Source: Methylobacterium sp. J-088
GTDB lineage: Bacteria; Pseudomonadota; Alphaproteobacteria; Rhizobiales; Beijerinckiaceae
Reading direction: 5' to 3'
Length of the DNA: 41,310 nucleotides
Assembly: GCF_022829295.1 (NCBI RefSeq)
Contig: NZ_JAKSYH010000281.1
Location: 1-41,310, forward strand
In this document: positions 16,031 to 24,438 of the stretch, piece by piece
How the letters are laid out: every line of letters begins with the position of its first letter
Numbering within the stretch: the stretch's first letter is position 1
Notes under the pieces: generated by a model
What the model saw: only the letters and a program-made list of their open reading frames with translations
What the model was told of the DNA's origin: nothing
The model's database searches: none
Made by a program: the position numbers and the translations under genes

Positions 16031-16188
16031 CGCTGTAGGCGATAGCCCCCCTCCCGGCCAACGCACGGGGCCGAACGTTTTCGGTTTACCGATGACGGTG
16101 ATTGGGGGGGCGGGGTGCGATGGCCCGCTCATCACCCGCTCCGGCCAGTCGGCGGGAGATGTTGGCCGGCCGTTCGCAGACAGGCGGC

Positions 16189-17187
16189 TTAGGAAACACG
16201 GTGCGAAGCGACAGCAGCCCTGTATTCGCGACCGTTTAGGATTGCGGCATACCGGTATTCGCGCGGGCTCATGCCGTGGTGGTGCTTGAAGCGACGCGCG
16301 AAGTGGGACTGGCTGATGAAGCCGCATCCGTATGCGAGCGTGCCGATCGGCAGGTGAACGCAGGCCGGATCGGCCAAGCGCGTGGCGGCGACGGCCAAGC
16401 GGCGTTCCCAGATCCAGTTGGAAATGTGCTGGCCGCGTTCGTGGAACAGCTCCTGCAACCGGCGCAGCGAAACGCCCACCGCGGCGGCGAGGTGTGGGGG
16501 GTCCAGGGCGGTGTCCTGAAGATTGGCCTCGACATAGGCTTTGGCGCGCTGGACCACGACGCTGCCGTGGATCGGCCGGGGTACGTTCTGCGCCATCCGC
16601 TCGGCGAGACTGGCCACGATCAGATCGACGCCGATCGCCGCCATGCGCTCCGCCGCATCGGGTGTCAGCTGGCGACGCACGCGGATCAGCTCGTGGATGA
16701 AGCACGTGGTCAATTGGGTGGACGCGAGATCCGCGCTGAGGGACAGTCCCGTATAGAGGCGTGTCGAGCCGAGCACGCGCTCCAGACGTTCACGGGGCAG
16801 CTCGAGAAACAGGGCCTGGCTATCCTCATGGGTCGTCAGCACGGAGGGCCGATGGTCGAGCACGACCATATCCCCGGGGCGCTGCACCGCCTCGCGGCCG
16901 TCCTGAACACTGGTCGACATGCCCGCCACCTTGAACAGCACCACGATCATGCCGGCCCTGTCGTGGCGCCGGGCTGCCGTGGGCGTCGTCTCACACCGCA
17001 GCGCGCTCTGCGTCAGGCGCGAGATATGGAGGGGGCCGACTTCGGCGATGTCGAGCTTGCCTCGGAAGGGGCCATCCGCATGGAGACGTTCGACTTCGAT
17101 GGGGACGAGCCGCTCGCCCAGGAGTTCGCGCCACAGTTTGAAGCCGGTGCTCGGATGGAGACCTTCCGTCGAAAACAGGGATTGCAT
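16189..17187 (-). CDS. AraC family transcriptional regulator
   Basis: A 332-residue regulator with an N-terminal AraC-binding-like domain (about 30-200, PF14525 type) and a C-terminal double helix-turn-helix (about 220-320). The HTH includes LAAAVGVSLRRLQELFHERG and the conserved IGTLAYGCGFISQSHFARRF KHHHGMSPREYR. Its ligand is unknown. No gene sits beside it that would be an obvious target: queC is 400 bp away on the same strand, and tetR converges. It starts downstream of an unusually AT-rich promoter region. Confidence 0.88.
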   Translation of the reverse strand: MQSLFSTEGLHPSTGFKLWRELLGERLVPIEVERLHADGPFRGKLDIAEVGPLHISRLTQSALRCETTPTAARRHDRAGMIVVLFKVAGMSTSVQDGREAVQRPGDMVVLDHRPSVLTTHEDSQALFLELPRERLERVLGSTRLYTGLSLSADLASTQLTTCFIHELIRVRRQLTPDAAERMAAIGVDLIVASLAERMAQNVPRPIHGSVVVQRAKAYVEANLQDTALDPPHLAAAVGVSLRRLQELFHERGQHISNWIWERRLAVAATRLADPACVHLPIGTLAYGCGFISQSHFARRFKHHHGMSPREYRYAAILNGREYRAAVASHRVS

Positions 17188-17583
17188 GGGCGCGGCGTGC
17201 AGCGATCGGTTGATGAGGTTCTTATTAAGAGATTTACCGATTTATCGCCTCTAAGTATGGTATTATACATAGAGTCGGTTGAGTATACGATACCAGTTAT
17301 ATTGATGACGGCCAAACGCTGTCGCCGACTGCGGCCTGGGTATCGAATAACCATCTGTCGGAATGCCGACGCAAAGCTTTATTGAAATGTATAAAAATCG
17401 ACCGATCAACGGGTTGGGGCTTTGGAGCAGGCCGTTGATACTCCGTTTGGCGTCGCCGTTGGAGCGGGTTGAAAGCCCTTCTGGCCGATCTCTCTCAAGG
17501 AGTGCAGGTGCCGGCGGACGTCGAGGCGAGAAGCTTGCCGCGCCCGCGCGATACCAGTGGGCAGCGACGATCGAGCGAGGCCG
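17188..17583. promoter_or_regulatory. AT-rich promoter region of araC-type gene, otherwise empty
   Basis: A 396-bp gap without a recognisable gene. Bases about 17215-17310 are much lower in GC than the rest of the window. On the minus strand a perfect TATAAT (17266-17261) lies 74 bp upstream of the regulator start. Around it is a broken inverted repeat, GGTAT.TATAC (17259-17268) pairing with GTATA.CG.ATACC (17283-17294) across a 14-nt loop, a possible operator. The remainder to 17583 shows nothing functional. Confidence 0.4.
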
Positions 17584-18303
17584 CTAATCTGCCTTCGCGC
17601 TGAACCGCGCATACCCATCCGCCCGCAGGCGGCAGGCCGGGCAGGTGCCGCAGCCGTAGCCCCAGGGGTGCCGCTGCCCGCGCTCGCCGAGGTAGCAGGT
17701 GTGGCTTTCCTCGACGATCAGGTCGACCAGCGCGCGTCCGCCGAGCGTCTCGGCGAGGCCCCAGGTTTGCGCCTTGTCGAGCCACATCAGTGGCGTGTGC
17801 AGCACGAACCGGCGCTCCATGCCGAGGTTCAGCGCCACCTGCAAGGCCTTGATTGTGTCGTCCCGGCAATCGGGATAGCCGGAATAGTCGGTCTCGCACA
17901 TGCCGCCGACCACGTGGCGCAGGCCCCGCCGGTAGGCGAGCGCCGCCGCGAAGGTCAGGAACACGATGTTGCGCCCCGGCACGAAGGTGTTGGGCAGGCC
18001 CGAGGCCTCGTAGCCGATCGCGGCTTCCCGGGTGAGCGCCGTCTCGGACACCTGCCCGAGGGCCTCAAGGGCGAGGGTGTGGTCTTCGCCGAGCCGCGGC
18101 GCCCAGGCCGGGTTGATCCGCGTCGTGCCGGCCCGCAGGGCCGCGCGCCGGTCGAGCTCGACCCGGTGGCGCTGACCGTAATCGAAGCCCAGGGTCTCGA
18201 CATGGTCGAACCGGTCGAGCGCCCAGGCGAGGCAGGTGGCCGAATCCTGGCCGCCCGAGAACAGCACCAGCGCTGAGCGATCGCCCGGGATATCAGTCGC
18301 CAT
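17584..18303 (-). CDS. queC: 7-cyano-7-deazaguanine synthase
   Basis: A 239-residue ATP-dependent enzyme that converts carboxy-deazaguanine to preQ0 in queuosine synthesis. The PP-loop SGGQDS is at 16-21, and the zinc-binding Cys cluster near the C-terminus reads CYLGERGQRHPWGYGCGTCP then AC. The longer frame to 18486 overlaps queD and is not coding; ATG 18303 is chosen. It overlaps queD by 11 bp, with queD first, so the two are translationally coupled. Confidence 0.95.
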   Translation of the reverse strand: MATDIPGDRSALVLFSGGQDSATCLAWALDRFDHVETLGFDYGQRHRVELDRRAALRAGTTRINPAWAPRLGEDHTLALEALGQVSETALTREAAIGYEASGLPNTFVPGRNIVFLTFAAALAYRRGLRHVVGGMCETDYSGYPDCRDDTIKALQVALNLGMERRFVLHTPLMWLDKAQTWGLAETLGGRALVDLIVEESHTCYLGERGQRHPWGYGCGTCPACRLRADGYARFSAKAD

Positions 18304-18649
18304 CGTACTCGGCCCACGACATCGGGGTTTCAGCCACCCGCACGCGGGCGAGCCCCGGCAGATCCGGCCGCAGCCGATGCCAGATCCAGGCCGCGATGTT
18401 CTCGGCGGTCGGGTTTTCCAGCCCCTCGATCTCGTTGAGGCAATGGTGGTCGAGGCGGGCGAGCAGGGGGGCGAAGATGCTTTCAATGTCGTAGAAGTCG
18501 ATCACCCAGCCGGTGTGCAGATCGACGGGGCCGGCCACCGTCAATTCGACCCGGTAGGAATGCCCGTGCATCCGGTGGCAGCGGTGGGTCTCGGGCACGT
18601 TCGGCAGCCGGTGGGCCGCCTCGAAGGTGAAGGCCTGGGTGATCTTCAT
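18293..18649 (-). CDS. queD: 6-carboxytetrahydropterin synthase
   Basis: A 118-residue enzyme that converts dihydroneopterin triphosphate to 6-carboxy-tetrahydropterin, an early step of queuosine synthesis. Zinc ligands are H13, H28 and H30 in FEAAHRLPN and HRCHRMHGHSY; C24 is the catalytic Cys. LDHHCLNEIEG and PTAENIAAWIW are further family motifs. ATG 18649 is chosen because it yields the canonical MKITQAFTFEAAH start. No preQ1 riboswitch is seen upstream. queE is not in the window. Confidence 0.95.
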   Translation of the reverse strand: MKITQAFTFEAAHRLPNVPETHRCHRMHGHSYRVELTVAGPVDLHTGWVIDFYDIESIFAPLLARLDHHCLNEIEGLENPTAENIAAWIWHRLRPDLPGLARVRVAETPMSWAEYDGD

Positions 18650-18978
18650 GGGCAGGGTTCGCGGGCTGAGGACGATCGCGCACCCGCCATAACGCCGACG
18701 GGCCGTTCCACGCAAAGGCGGTTGGCGCTGGCCCGTGTTGCAGAACCCGCGCCCGTCGAACGGGGCGGGCTGCTGGATCGAACGGTCAGAAGCGGTCGGT
18801 CGCTCATCGAGGCGCAAGAGACGACCATCGACATCGCTGCCGCCGCGCCTTCCCCCTTCCGGGCCAGGGCCTCGAAATCGAGCGACCGATCCGGTCCAAG
18901 AAGGGTTCAGCGTCGTGGCAGGGGCACGCCGGGCGGCGGGGCCCTTCGCGGCGGGGACCGCCGATTCGGATAAAGATT
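18650..18978. other. Gap between queD and gntR, no gene recognised
   Basis: A 329-bp stretch. It must contain the queD-queC promoter if these are not transcribed from within gntR, but no consensus -35/-10 pair stands out. Open frames here have arginine/proline/serine-rich translations and lack ribosome binding sites. Its left end beside gntR contains a 12-mer (18976-18987) repeated in inverted orientation upstream of gntR. Confidence 0.4.
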
Positions 18979-18987
18979 TTATACAAT
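18976..18987 (-). repeat. Inverted copy of 12-mer flanking gntR (3' side)
   Basis: Read on the minus strand this is ATTGTATAAAAT, identical to the copy at 19731-19742 on the plus strand. It includes the gntR stop codon TAA. The motif is close to the ATTGTATACAAT palindromes bound by FCD-type GntR regulators, so both copies may be operators. Confidence 0.45.
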
Positions 18988-19668
18988 CACCTGCGGCATA
19001 GCGGGCGTTCTGGTTTCGCCGGAGGGCTCGCCGAGAAAGGCCAGCAACGCGGTGGCGACGTGGCCGATATGGTCGATCAGCAGGGCGCAGGCGGCCGAGA
19101 CATGACCGTTCCGGCAGAGCCGGACCATTTCACGGTGCTCCCGGTCTGCCCGCTCCAGCTCCGCCGCATCGGTCGAGAGCTGCAGGCGGGTGTAGCGGTC
19201 GCATTCCGACAGCAGGGAGCCGACGAGGCCGAGCGCACGGGGGCGGTTCGCCCGGCTGTACAGCAGGAGGTGCAACTCCGTGTTGAGCGTCCCCCAACGC
19301 GCCGTGGCCCCGTCGCTCAAGGCCGCAGCGTAATCCTCCAAGAGCTTATCCGCCTGATCGAAATCCGCCTCGGTCAACAGCGGCGCGGACAGAGTGAGGA
19401 GGCGCGGCTCAAGAGCCGCGCGCAGTTCCAGAGCTTCAGCTGCGTCCGCGGACGAGAGTGGCGCGACCGTCGCGCCTCGATGCGGGTGGATCCGCACCAG
19501 ACCCTCGGCTTCGAGCTGGAACAGCGCCTCGCGGACAGGGATCCGGCTGGCGCCGAACTCCGCGGCCAACCCGTCCTGGCGCAATTGCGACCCGGCCGGA
19601 TAGCGCCCGTCGAGGATGCGCCGCCGAATCTCGGACCCGATCGAACCCGCCATGGTCCGGTTCTTCAT
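18979..19668 (-). CDS. GntR family (FadR/FCD type) regulator
   Basis: A 229-residue regulator: N-terminal winged helix (about 8-75; LRQDGLAAEFGASRIPVREA LFQLEAEGLV) and a C-terminal all-helical FCD ligand domain (about 85-215). FCD regulators sense carboxylates, sugars acids or amino acids; the ligand here is unknown. Start ATG 19668 is preferred because GGGAG lies seven bases upstream; an upstream ATG at 19725 would overlap the putative operator. It is divergent from a peptide-type solute-binding protein, its likely target. Confidence 0.88.
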   Translation of the reverse strand: MKNRTMAGSIGSEIRRRILDGRYPAGSQLRQDGLAAEFGASRIPVREALFQLEAEGLVRIHPHRGATVAPLSSADAAEALELRAALEPRLLTLSAPLLTEADFDQADKLLEDYAAALSDGATARWGTLNTELHLLLYSRANRPRALGLVGSLLSECDRYTRLQLSTDAAELERADREHREMVRLCRNGHVSAACALLIDHIGHVATALLAFLGEPSGETRTPAMPQVIV

Positions 19669-19730
19669 CGTCTGGCTCCCATCAGGCTCGGGGCTCCATG
19701 GGACCCTTGACGGCGGGTCCAACACTTGAA

Positions 19731-19742
19731 ATTGTATAAAAT
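19731..19742 (+). promoter_or_regulatory. Probable GntR operator upstream of solute-binding protein
   Basis: ATTGTATAAAAT lies in the divergent region between gntR and the binding-protein gene, 43 bp before the latter's ATG. It resembles the near-palindromic TTGTATACAA sites of FCD-type GntR regulators and has an identical inverted copy at 18976-18987. Confidence 0.5.
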
Positions 19743-19784
19743 ATTGCGGGCATGGGCGCCCGATGACAAGAGGGGTCGACCGCG

Positions 19785-21377
19785 ATGACGCTTCACCGCC
19801 GCCAGCTTCTGGCGGGCACCGCCTCGGCGCTCGCCGCCGGTCTCGGCCGCCCGTCCCGCGCCCGGGCCCAGTCCGGTGGCGGCGTGCTGCGCTTCATCCC
19901 CTCGACGCCCCTGCCCTCCCTCGATCCGATCGTCGCCACGAGCTACGTCATCCGCAACCACGGCTACCTCGTCTACGATACGTTGTTCGCCACAGACGAG
20001 AACTTCCGGATCCAGCCCCAGATGGTCAGTGCGTGGCAGACCGCGCCCGACGGCCTGCGCTGGACCTTCCATCTCCGGGACGGCCTCAGCTTCCACGACG
20101 GGTCTCCCGTCGAGGCGAAGGACTGCATCGCCTCCATCGCGCGCTGGTCCAAGCGGGATGCCTTCGGGCAGACCCTGGCGGGCTTCGTGGAGGGGTACGG
20201 CCAGGAGGACGCGCGGACCTTCACCATCAACCTGAAGAAACCCTTCCCCCTGCTCCCGGCAGCTTTGGGCAAGCTGTCGTCCAACGTGCCGTTCATCATG
20301 CCGGAGCGCATCGCCCTGCAGGATGCCTCCAAGCCGATCGCCGACGCCATGGGCTCCGGGCCCTGGCGCTTCGAGGCGCGGGAATGGATCCCGGGCCAGA
20401 ACGCGATCTACACCCGCCACGCCGGTTACCGGCCTCGGGAGGAGGCACCCTCCTGGGCGGCCGGCGGCAAGATCGCGAAGGTCGATCGGATCGAGTGGCT
20501 CGCCATCACGGAAGCCTCGGCGGCGGTCGGCGCGATGCTCCAGGGGGCAGTCGACTGGTATGAGCAGCCGGCGATCGACCTGATCCCGATCCTCAAGGGC
20601 AAGCCGGGGATCGAGATCCGCAACGTCCCGCTCGGGCTGATCCTGCTGATGCGGTTCAACCACACGCAGCCGCCGTTCAACAATCCCGAGATCCGCCGGG
20701 CCGTGATGATGGCCATGCAGCAGGACGACTACATGCAGGCGGTGGTCGGCGACCCGGACTATTACCGGGAGGCCAAGACCTTCTTCACCCCGGGTTCGCC
20801 GATGTCGACCGGGGCCGGCGGGGTGGCCGCCATGCAGGCGGACGTCGCCCAGGCCAAGGCGATGCTGGCCAAGGCCGGCTATAAGGGCGAGACGGTCGTG
20901 CTGCTGGCCCCGGCCGACCAGCCGATCGCCTACAACCAGTCGCTGGTGACCCAGGACCTGCTCAAGCAGCTCGGGATGAACGTCGATCTGGTCTCGACCG
21001 ACTGGGGCAGCTTCATCGCCCGCCGCGGCAACCGCGGGCCGGTCGAGGCCGGGGGCTGGTCGCTGTTCCACACGCTCTGGTCGGGCGCCGACGTGCTGAA
21101 CCCGGCCCTGCATCCGCTGATCCGGGCCAACGGCCAGGCCGCTTGGTTCGGCTGGCCGGACGATCCGACCCTGGAGAGCCTGCGCAGCGCGTGGATCGCC
21201 ACCAGCGACGAGGCGCAGCAGAAAGCGCTGGCCGCGCAGATCGAGGAGCGGGCCTTCGCGGTCGTGCCCTACGCTCCGGCGGGGCTCGTGCAGCAGCCGA
21301 TGGCGATCAGCACGAAGCTCAAGGGCATGGTCATGGCCCCGGTCCAGTTCTTCTGGAACATCGAGAAGACCGGCTAG
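19785..21377 (+). CDS. ABC transporter substrate-binding protein, family 5
   Basis: A 530-residue exported binding protein of the dipeptide/oligopeptide/nickel type (SBP_bac_5). The N-terminus MTLHRRQLLAGTASALAAGL is a Tat-like signal. Hallmarks are LDPIVATSYVIRNHGYLVYD, WQTAPDGLRWTFHLRDGLSF and GSGPWRFEAREWIPGQN. No Lys/Arg pattern identifies the ligand. It has no permease or ATPase genes nearby, so it either works with a remote transporter or is an orphan. The divergent GntR regulator probably controls it. Confidence 0.92.
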   Translation: MTLHRRQLLAGTASALAAGLGRPSRARAQSGGGVLRFIPSTPLPSLDPIVATSYVIRNHGYLVYDTLFATDENFRIQPQMVSAWQTAPDGLRWTFHLRDGLSFHDGSPVEAKDCIASIARWSKRDAFGQTLAGFVEGYGQEDARTFTINLKKPFPLLPAALGKLSSNVPFIMPERIALQDASKPIADAMGSGPWRFEAREWIPGQNAIYTRHAGYRPREEAPSWAAGGKIAKVDRIEWLAITEASAAVGAMLQGAVDWYEQPAIDLIPILKGKPGIEIRNVPLGLILLMRFNHTQPPFNNPEIRRAVMMAMQQDDYMQAVVGDPDYYREAKTFFTPGSPMSTGAGGVAAMQADVAQAKAMLAKAGYKGETVVLLAPADQPIAYNQSLVTQDLLKQLGMNVDLVSTDWGSFIARRGNRGPVEAGGWSLFHTLWSGADVLNPALHPLIRANGQAAWFGWPDDPTLESLRSAWIATSDEAQQKALAAQIEERAFAVVPYAPAGLVQQPMAISTKLKGMVMAPVQFFWNIEKTG

Positions 21378-21401
21378 CTCTTGTTTTAACGCGCACTCTT
21401 G

Positions 21402-21426
21402 CGCCGAACCGGTATCCACTTCGGCG
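21402..21426. repeat. Inverted repeat after solute-binding protein gene
   Basis: CGCCGAA and TTCGGCG form 7-bp arms around an 11-nt loop, 25 bp past the stop codon. It resembles short palindromic repeats scattered between genes in Rhizobiales. Confidence 0.45.
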
Positions 21427-21449
21427 GAGAGCGCTCCAATCGCGGGATT

Positions 21450-21471
21450 CCAAAGGGACGTGTCCCTTTGG
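21450..21471. terminator. Palindromic hairpin between convergent genes
   Basis: A perfect 10-bp inverted repeat, CCAAAGGGAC and its complement, with a 2-bp centre GT. It lies between the convergent binding-protein and cobT genes and could stop transcription from both sides. There is no long U-tract. Confidence 0.55.
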
Positions 21472-21477
21472 TGGGGT

Positions 21478-21496
21478 GTCGGGGTGAAACCCCGAC
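21478..21496. terminator. Second hairpin before cobT 3' end
   Basis: GTCGGGGT and ACCCCGAC form an 8-bp stem with a GAA loop, 3 bp from the cobT stop codon. Together with the hairpin at 21450-21471 it forms a double structure between convergent genes. Confidence 0.5.
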
Positions 21497-21499
21497 GCG

Positions 21500-22531
21500 T
21501 CAGTCTGCGGACGCCGCCTCTTTCCCGGACACCCCCGCCTGCGCGAAGGTCGCCATGCCGGTGTGGCAGGCGAGCGCGCCCTTGAGCAGGCCCATCGCCA
21601 TGCCAGCACCGGACGCCTCCCCGAGCCGCATGCCGAGCGCCAGAAGCGGCACGAGGCCCAGCCGCTCCAGCACCTCCGCGTGGACGCCCTCCGCGGAGAC
21701 GTGGCCGGCCAGACAATGGTCGAGGGCGCTTGCGTCGGCGGCGTGCAGCACGGCCGCCGCAGCGGTGGCCACGTAGCCGTCGATCACCACCGGGATCCGC
21801 TGTAGCCGGGCCGCCAGGATCGCCCCCGCCATGGCGGCGATCTCCCGGCCGCCGAGCCGCGCCAGCACCTGGAGCGGGTCGTCGAGATGGCCGGCATGGT
21901 GCGCGAGCGCTGCCTCGACAGCCGCGACCTTGCGGCTGAGGCCGTCGTGATCCACGCCCGTGCCGTGCCCGACCCAATGGGCGGGATCGCCGCCGAACAG
22001 GGCGGCGTAGAGGGCCGCCGCCACGGTGGTGTTGCCGATGCCCATCTCGCCGACGCCGAGGCAATCGGTGCCGGCGGCCACCGCCTCCATGCCGAACGCC
22101 ATGGTGGCGACCGTTGCGCGCTCGTCGAGGGCCGGTCCTTCGGTGATGTCGCCGGTCGGCATGTCGAGGGCGAGGTCGAACACCTTGAAGCCGAGCCCGT
22201 AGGCCGCGCAGATCTGGTTGATGGCCGCACCCCCGGCGGCGAAATTGTCGAGCATCTGGCGGTTGACCGCGTCCGGGAAGGCCGAAACCCCCCGGCGGGT
22301 CACCCCGTGGCTGCCGGCGAAGACGCAGACCAGCGGCCGGTCGAAGCTCGGCGGCGCCTTACCCTGCCACGCTGCCAGCCACGCCACGAGGTGTTCCAAC
22401 CGACCGAGGGAGCCCGCGGGCTTGGTCAAAGTCGCGTCCCGGGCGGCCACCGCGTCCTGCGCTTCCCGGTCTGGGCCGGGCATGGCCTTGAGCAGGTTGC
22501 GGATGTCGTCGAACGGGCCTGGATCGGGCAT
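21500..22531 (-). CDS. cobT: Nicotinate-nucleotide:DMB phosphoribosyltransferase
   Basis: A 343-residue cytosolic enzyme that transfers phosphoribose from nicotinate mononucleotide to dimethylbenzimidazole, making alpha-ribazole phosphate, the lower ligand of cobalamin. Motifs include LTKPAGSLGRLEHLVAWLAA, the VFAGSHGVTRRGVSAFP segment, GVGEMGIGNTT and the catalytic Glu region SAEGVHAEVLERLG. ATG 22531 gives the standard N-terminus; the open frame extends to 22942 over the divergent cobS and is not coding. The gap to cobS is only about 100 bp, too short for a cobalamin riboswitch. Confidence 0.95.
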   Translation of the reverse strand: MPDPGPFDDIRNLLKAMPGPDREAQDAVAARDATLTKPAGSLGRLEHLVAWLAAWQGKAPPSFDRPLVCVFAGSHGVTRRGVSAFPDAVNRQMLDNFAAGGAAINQICAAYGLGFKVFDLALDMPTGDITEGPALDERATVATMAFGMEAVAAGTDCLGVGEMGIGNTTVAAALYAALFGGDPAHWVGHGTGVDHDGLSRKVAAVEAALAHHAGHLDDPLQVLARLGGREIAAMAGAILAARLQRIPVVIDGYVATAAAAVLHAADASALDHCLAGHVSAEGVHAEVLERLGLVPLLALGMRLGEASGAGMAMGLLKGALACHTGMATFAQAGVSGKEAASAD

Positions 22532-22633
22532 GGGCCGATGATTTCCTGTGGGTGCCCGCGGACGGGGGGACGGAGCCGGTTCCGGCCGCGTATACTGGAC
22601 CCGCGCGCGCCAGACGAGCGGGGCGGCGGGCGG

Positions 22634-23473
22634 ATGCGAGTGACCGCGATGGACAGGCAGACCGGCGGTGAGGCCGACTGGCCCGGGCGCGGCGCCCTCT
22701 ACGACCTCGCCGGATGCTTGCGCTTCTACTCGCGTTTGCCGGTGCCGCAACTGTCCGGCGAGCCGGATCCGCATCGCAGCCCCGACTTCACCACCCTGCC
22801 CCGGATGCTGCCGCTCGCCGGCCTCGTCCTCGCTCTGCCGGCCGCGGTCGTTCTGGCGGGTGCCTGGTGGATCGGGCTCGGGCCGTTCCTGGCCGCCACC
22901 CTTGCGGTGGCGACCCTGGTGGTGGCGACCGGCGCGCTGCACGAGGACGGGCTCGCCGATGTCGCCGACGGCTTCGGCGGCGGCGCCACCCGGGAGCGCC
23001 GCCTGGAGATCATGCGCGACAGCCGGATCGGCGCCTATGGCGGGGCGGCCCTGGTCCTGTCACTCGCCCTGCGCATCGGCGCCCTGGCGACGCTGCTCGA
23101 TCGCACCGGCTATGCCGCCGCCACCGCCCTGATCCTGGCCGCTGCCCTGTCGCGGGTCGCCGCCCTGGCGCCGATGGTGCTGCTGGCGCCGGCGCGTCCG
23201 GGCGGTCTCTCCGCTTCGGTCGGACGCCCGAGCCGGGCGAGCCTCGCCACCGCCCTCAGCCTCGGTCTGGCGCTGGCGCTCGCCGCGTGCCTCCTCGGCC
23301 TGCCGTTCGGCGGGGTGGCGCTGATGATGATGTGCGCTGGCCTCACGGTTTTGAGCTTGACGGCCCTGGCGCGCAAAAAAATCGGCGGCCAGACCGGAGA
23401 CGTGATCGGCGCCTGCCAGCAGGTCGCCGAGATCGCCGCGCTGGTCGCCCTGGTCGCTGCAGTGGCGAATTAG
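22634..23473 (+). CDS. cobS: Adenosylcobinamide-GDP ribazoletransferase
   Basis: A 279-residue inner-membrane enzyme that joins adenosylcobinamide-GDP to alpha-ribazole, completing cobalamin assembly. It has the family N-terminus LRFYSRLPVPQLSG, the acidic catalytic motif GALHEDGLADVADGFGGG, MRDSRIGAYGG and several hydrophobic helices, ending with KKIGGQTGDVIGACQQVAEI. Its start may be ATG 22634 or 22649. It is divergent from cobT, and both act on the lower-ligand branch. Confidence 0.94.
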   Translation: MRVTAMDRQTGGEADWPGRGALYDLAGCLRFYSRLPVPQLSGEPDPHRSPDFTTLPRMLPLAGLVLALPAAVVLAGAWWIGLGPFLAATLAVATLVVATGALHEDGLADVADGFGGGATRERRLEIMRDSRIGAYGGAALVLSLALRIGALATLLDRTGYAAATALILAAALSRVAALAPMVLLAPARPGGLSASVGRPSRASLATALSLGLALALAACLLGLPFGGVALMMMCAGLTVLSLTALARKKIGGQTGDVIGACQQVAEIAALVALVAAVAN

Positions 23474-23526
23474 CGCGCGCGGGGAAGGTCATCACCCGGC
23501 CACGATCAGCCCGCCAAGGTTTTTCG

Positions 23527-23739
23527 ATGCCGCCCGCGCCAAAACCCTCCTCGCCCTGCACCCAGGTCTGCGTGCTCGACGCTGCGACCGGCCTCTGTTG
23601 CGGCTGTGGCCGAACCCGCGCCGAGATCGCCGCCTGGGGCGGGATGTCGGAGGTCCAGCGCCGCACCGTCATGGCCGGGCTGGAGGCCCGGATGCGCGCG
23701 GCTGACCTGATCCCGCCGGAGGGGGCACTGCCGTCATGA
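23527..23739 (+). CDS. DUF1289 domain protein
   Basis: A 70-residue small protein with the DUF1289 cysteine pattern SPCTQVCVLDAATGLCCGCG followed by RTRAEIAAW and a short helix. The five Cys suggest a metal or iron-sulfur site, though the function is unknown. It overlaps the next gene by 4 bp (ATGA), so the two are translationally coupled. Confidence 0.85.
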   Translation: MPPAPKPSSPCTQVCVLDAATGLCCGCGRTRAEIAAWGGMSEVQRRTVMAGLEARMRAADLIPPEGALPS

Positions 23740-24428
23740 TCTATCTCGGGCTCGGCGCGGTCGCGCTGATCCTCGTCGCCCTGGTTCTCAGCGACGGTAG
23801 CGACAGCGTCGGCGGCTTGATCGGGCCCGATCAACTCGCCAGCCTCGCCTGGACGGGGATGATCCTGATCCTGGTGGTGGCCGGGTTCTGGCGGCAGTTC
23901 ACGGCCCAACTCGGCGCGAACCTGCGGGCGCTGCTCGCCTGGGCGCTCATCGGCCTCGCCCTCGTGATCGGTTACAGCGAGCGCGACCGGATCCAGGGCA
24001 TCAGTTCCCGGGTGCTCGGCGCAGTGCGGCCCGGAACCGCGACCACACGCGCCGACGGCACCGTCACGATCGTCCGGCGGGCCGACGGCGACTTCCGGGT
24101 CGAAGCGGAGGTCAACGGCCGCCCGCAGCCGTTCCTGTTCGACACGGGCGCAAGCAGCGTCGTCCTGACCGCCGAGAACGCCGCCGCGCTCGGCCTCACG
24201 CCCGCGGCCTCCCAGTTCACGGCCCGCGTCTCCACCGCCAACGGCCTCACCTATGCGGCGCCCGTTCAGCTCGACTCCCTCGGCGTCGGCACAATCACCG
24301 AGCGGCGGGTGAATGCCATGGTGGCCAAGCCCGGCGCACTGTCGGCCAATCTCCTCGGCCAGACCTTCCTGACGCGCCTCTCGGGCTACGAGGTCCGCGG
24401 CGACCGCTTGATCCTGAGCCCGCCGTAA
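23736..24428 (+). CDS. Retropepsin-like aspartic protease (TIGR02281 type)
   Basis: A 230-residue protein with two or three N-terminal transmembrane helices (to about residue 80) and a C-terminal clan AA aspartic protease domain. The catalytic motif is FDTGASSVVLT, with the later NLLGQTFLTRLSGYEVRGD R segment typical of these single-lobe, dimeric enzymes. The active domain probably faces the periplasm. Substrate is unknown. It follows the DUF1289 gene, a conserved pairing in alphaproteobacteria in my recollection. Confidence 0.85.
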   Translation: MIYLGLGAVALILVALVLSDGSDSVGGLIGPDQLASLAWTGMILILVVAGFWRQFTAQLGANLRALLAWALIGLALVIGYSERDRIQGISSRVLGAVRPGTATTRADGTVTIVRRADGDFRVEAEVNGRPQPFLFDTGASSVVLTAENAAALGLTPAASQFTARVSTANGLTYAAPVQLDSLGVGTITERRVNAMVAKPGALSANLLGQTFLTRLSGYEVRGDRLILSPP

Positions 24429-24438
24429 GGCCCGTCGC

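Noticed and set aside
18650..18978. preQ1 riboswitch upstream of queD
   Set aside because: No preQ1-I stem and A-rich tail found; the region is GC-rich without the pattern.
19665..22064. 799-codon open frame on the minus strand
   Set aside because: Antisense to the solute-binding protein and out of frame with cobT; no family features.
22532..22633. Cobalamin riboswitch between cobT and cobS
   Set aside because: The gap is about 100 bp, too short, and the B12-box consensus is not seen.
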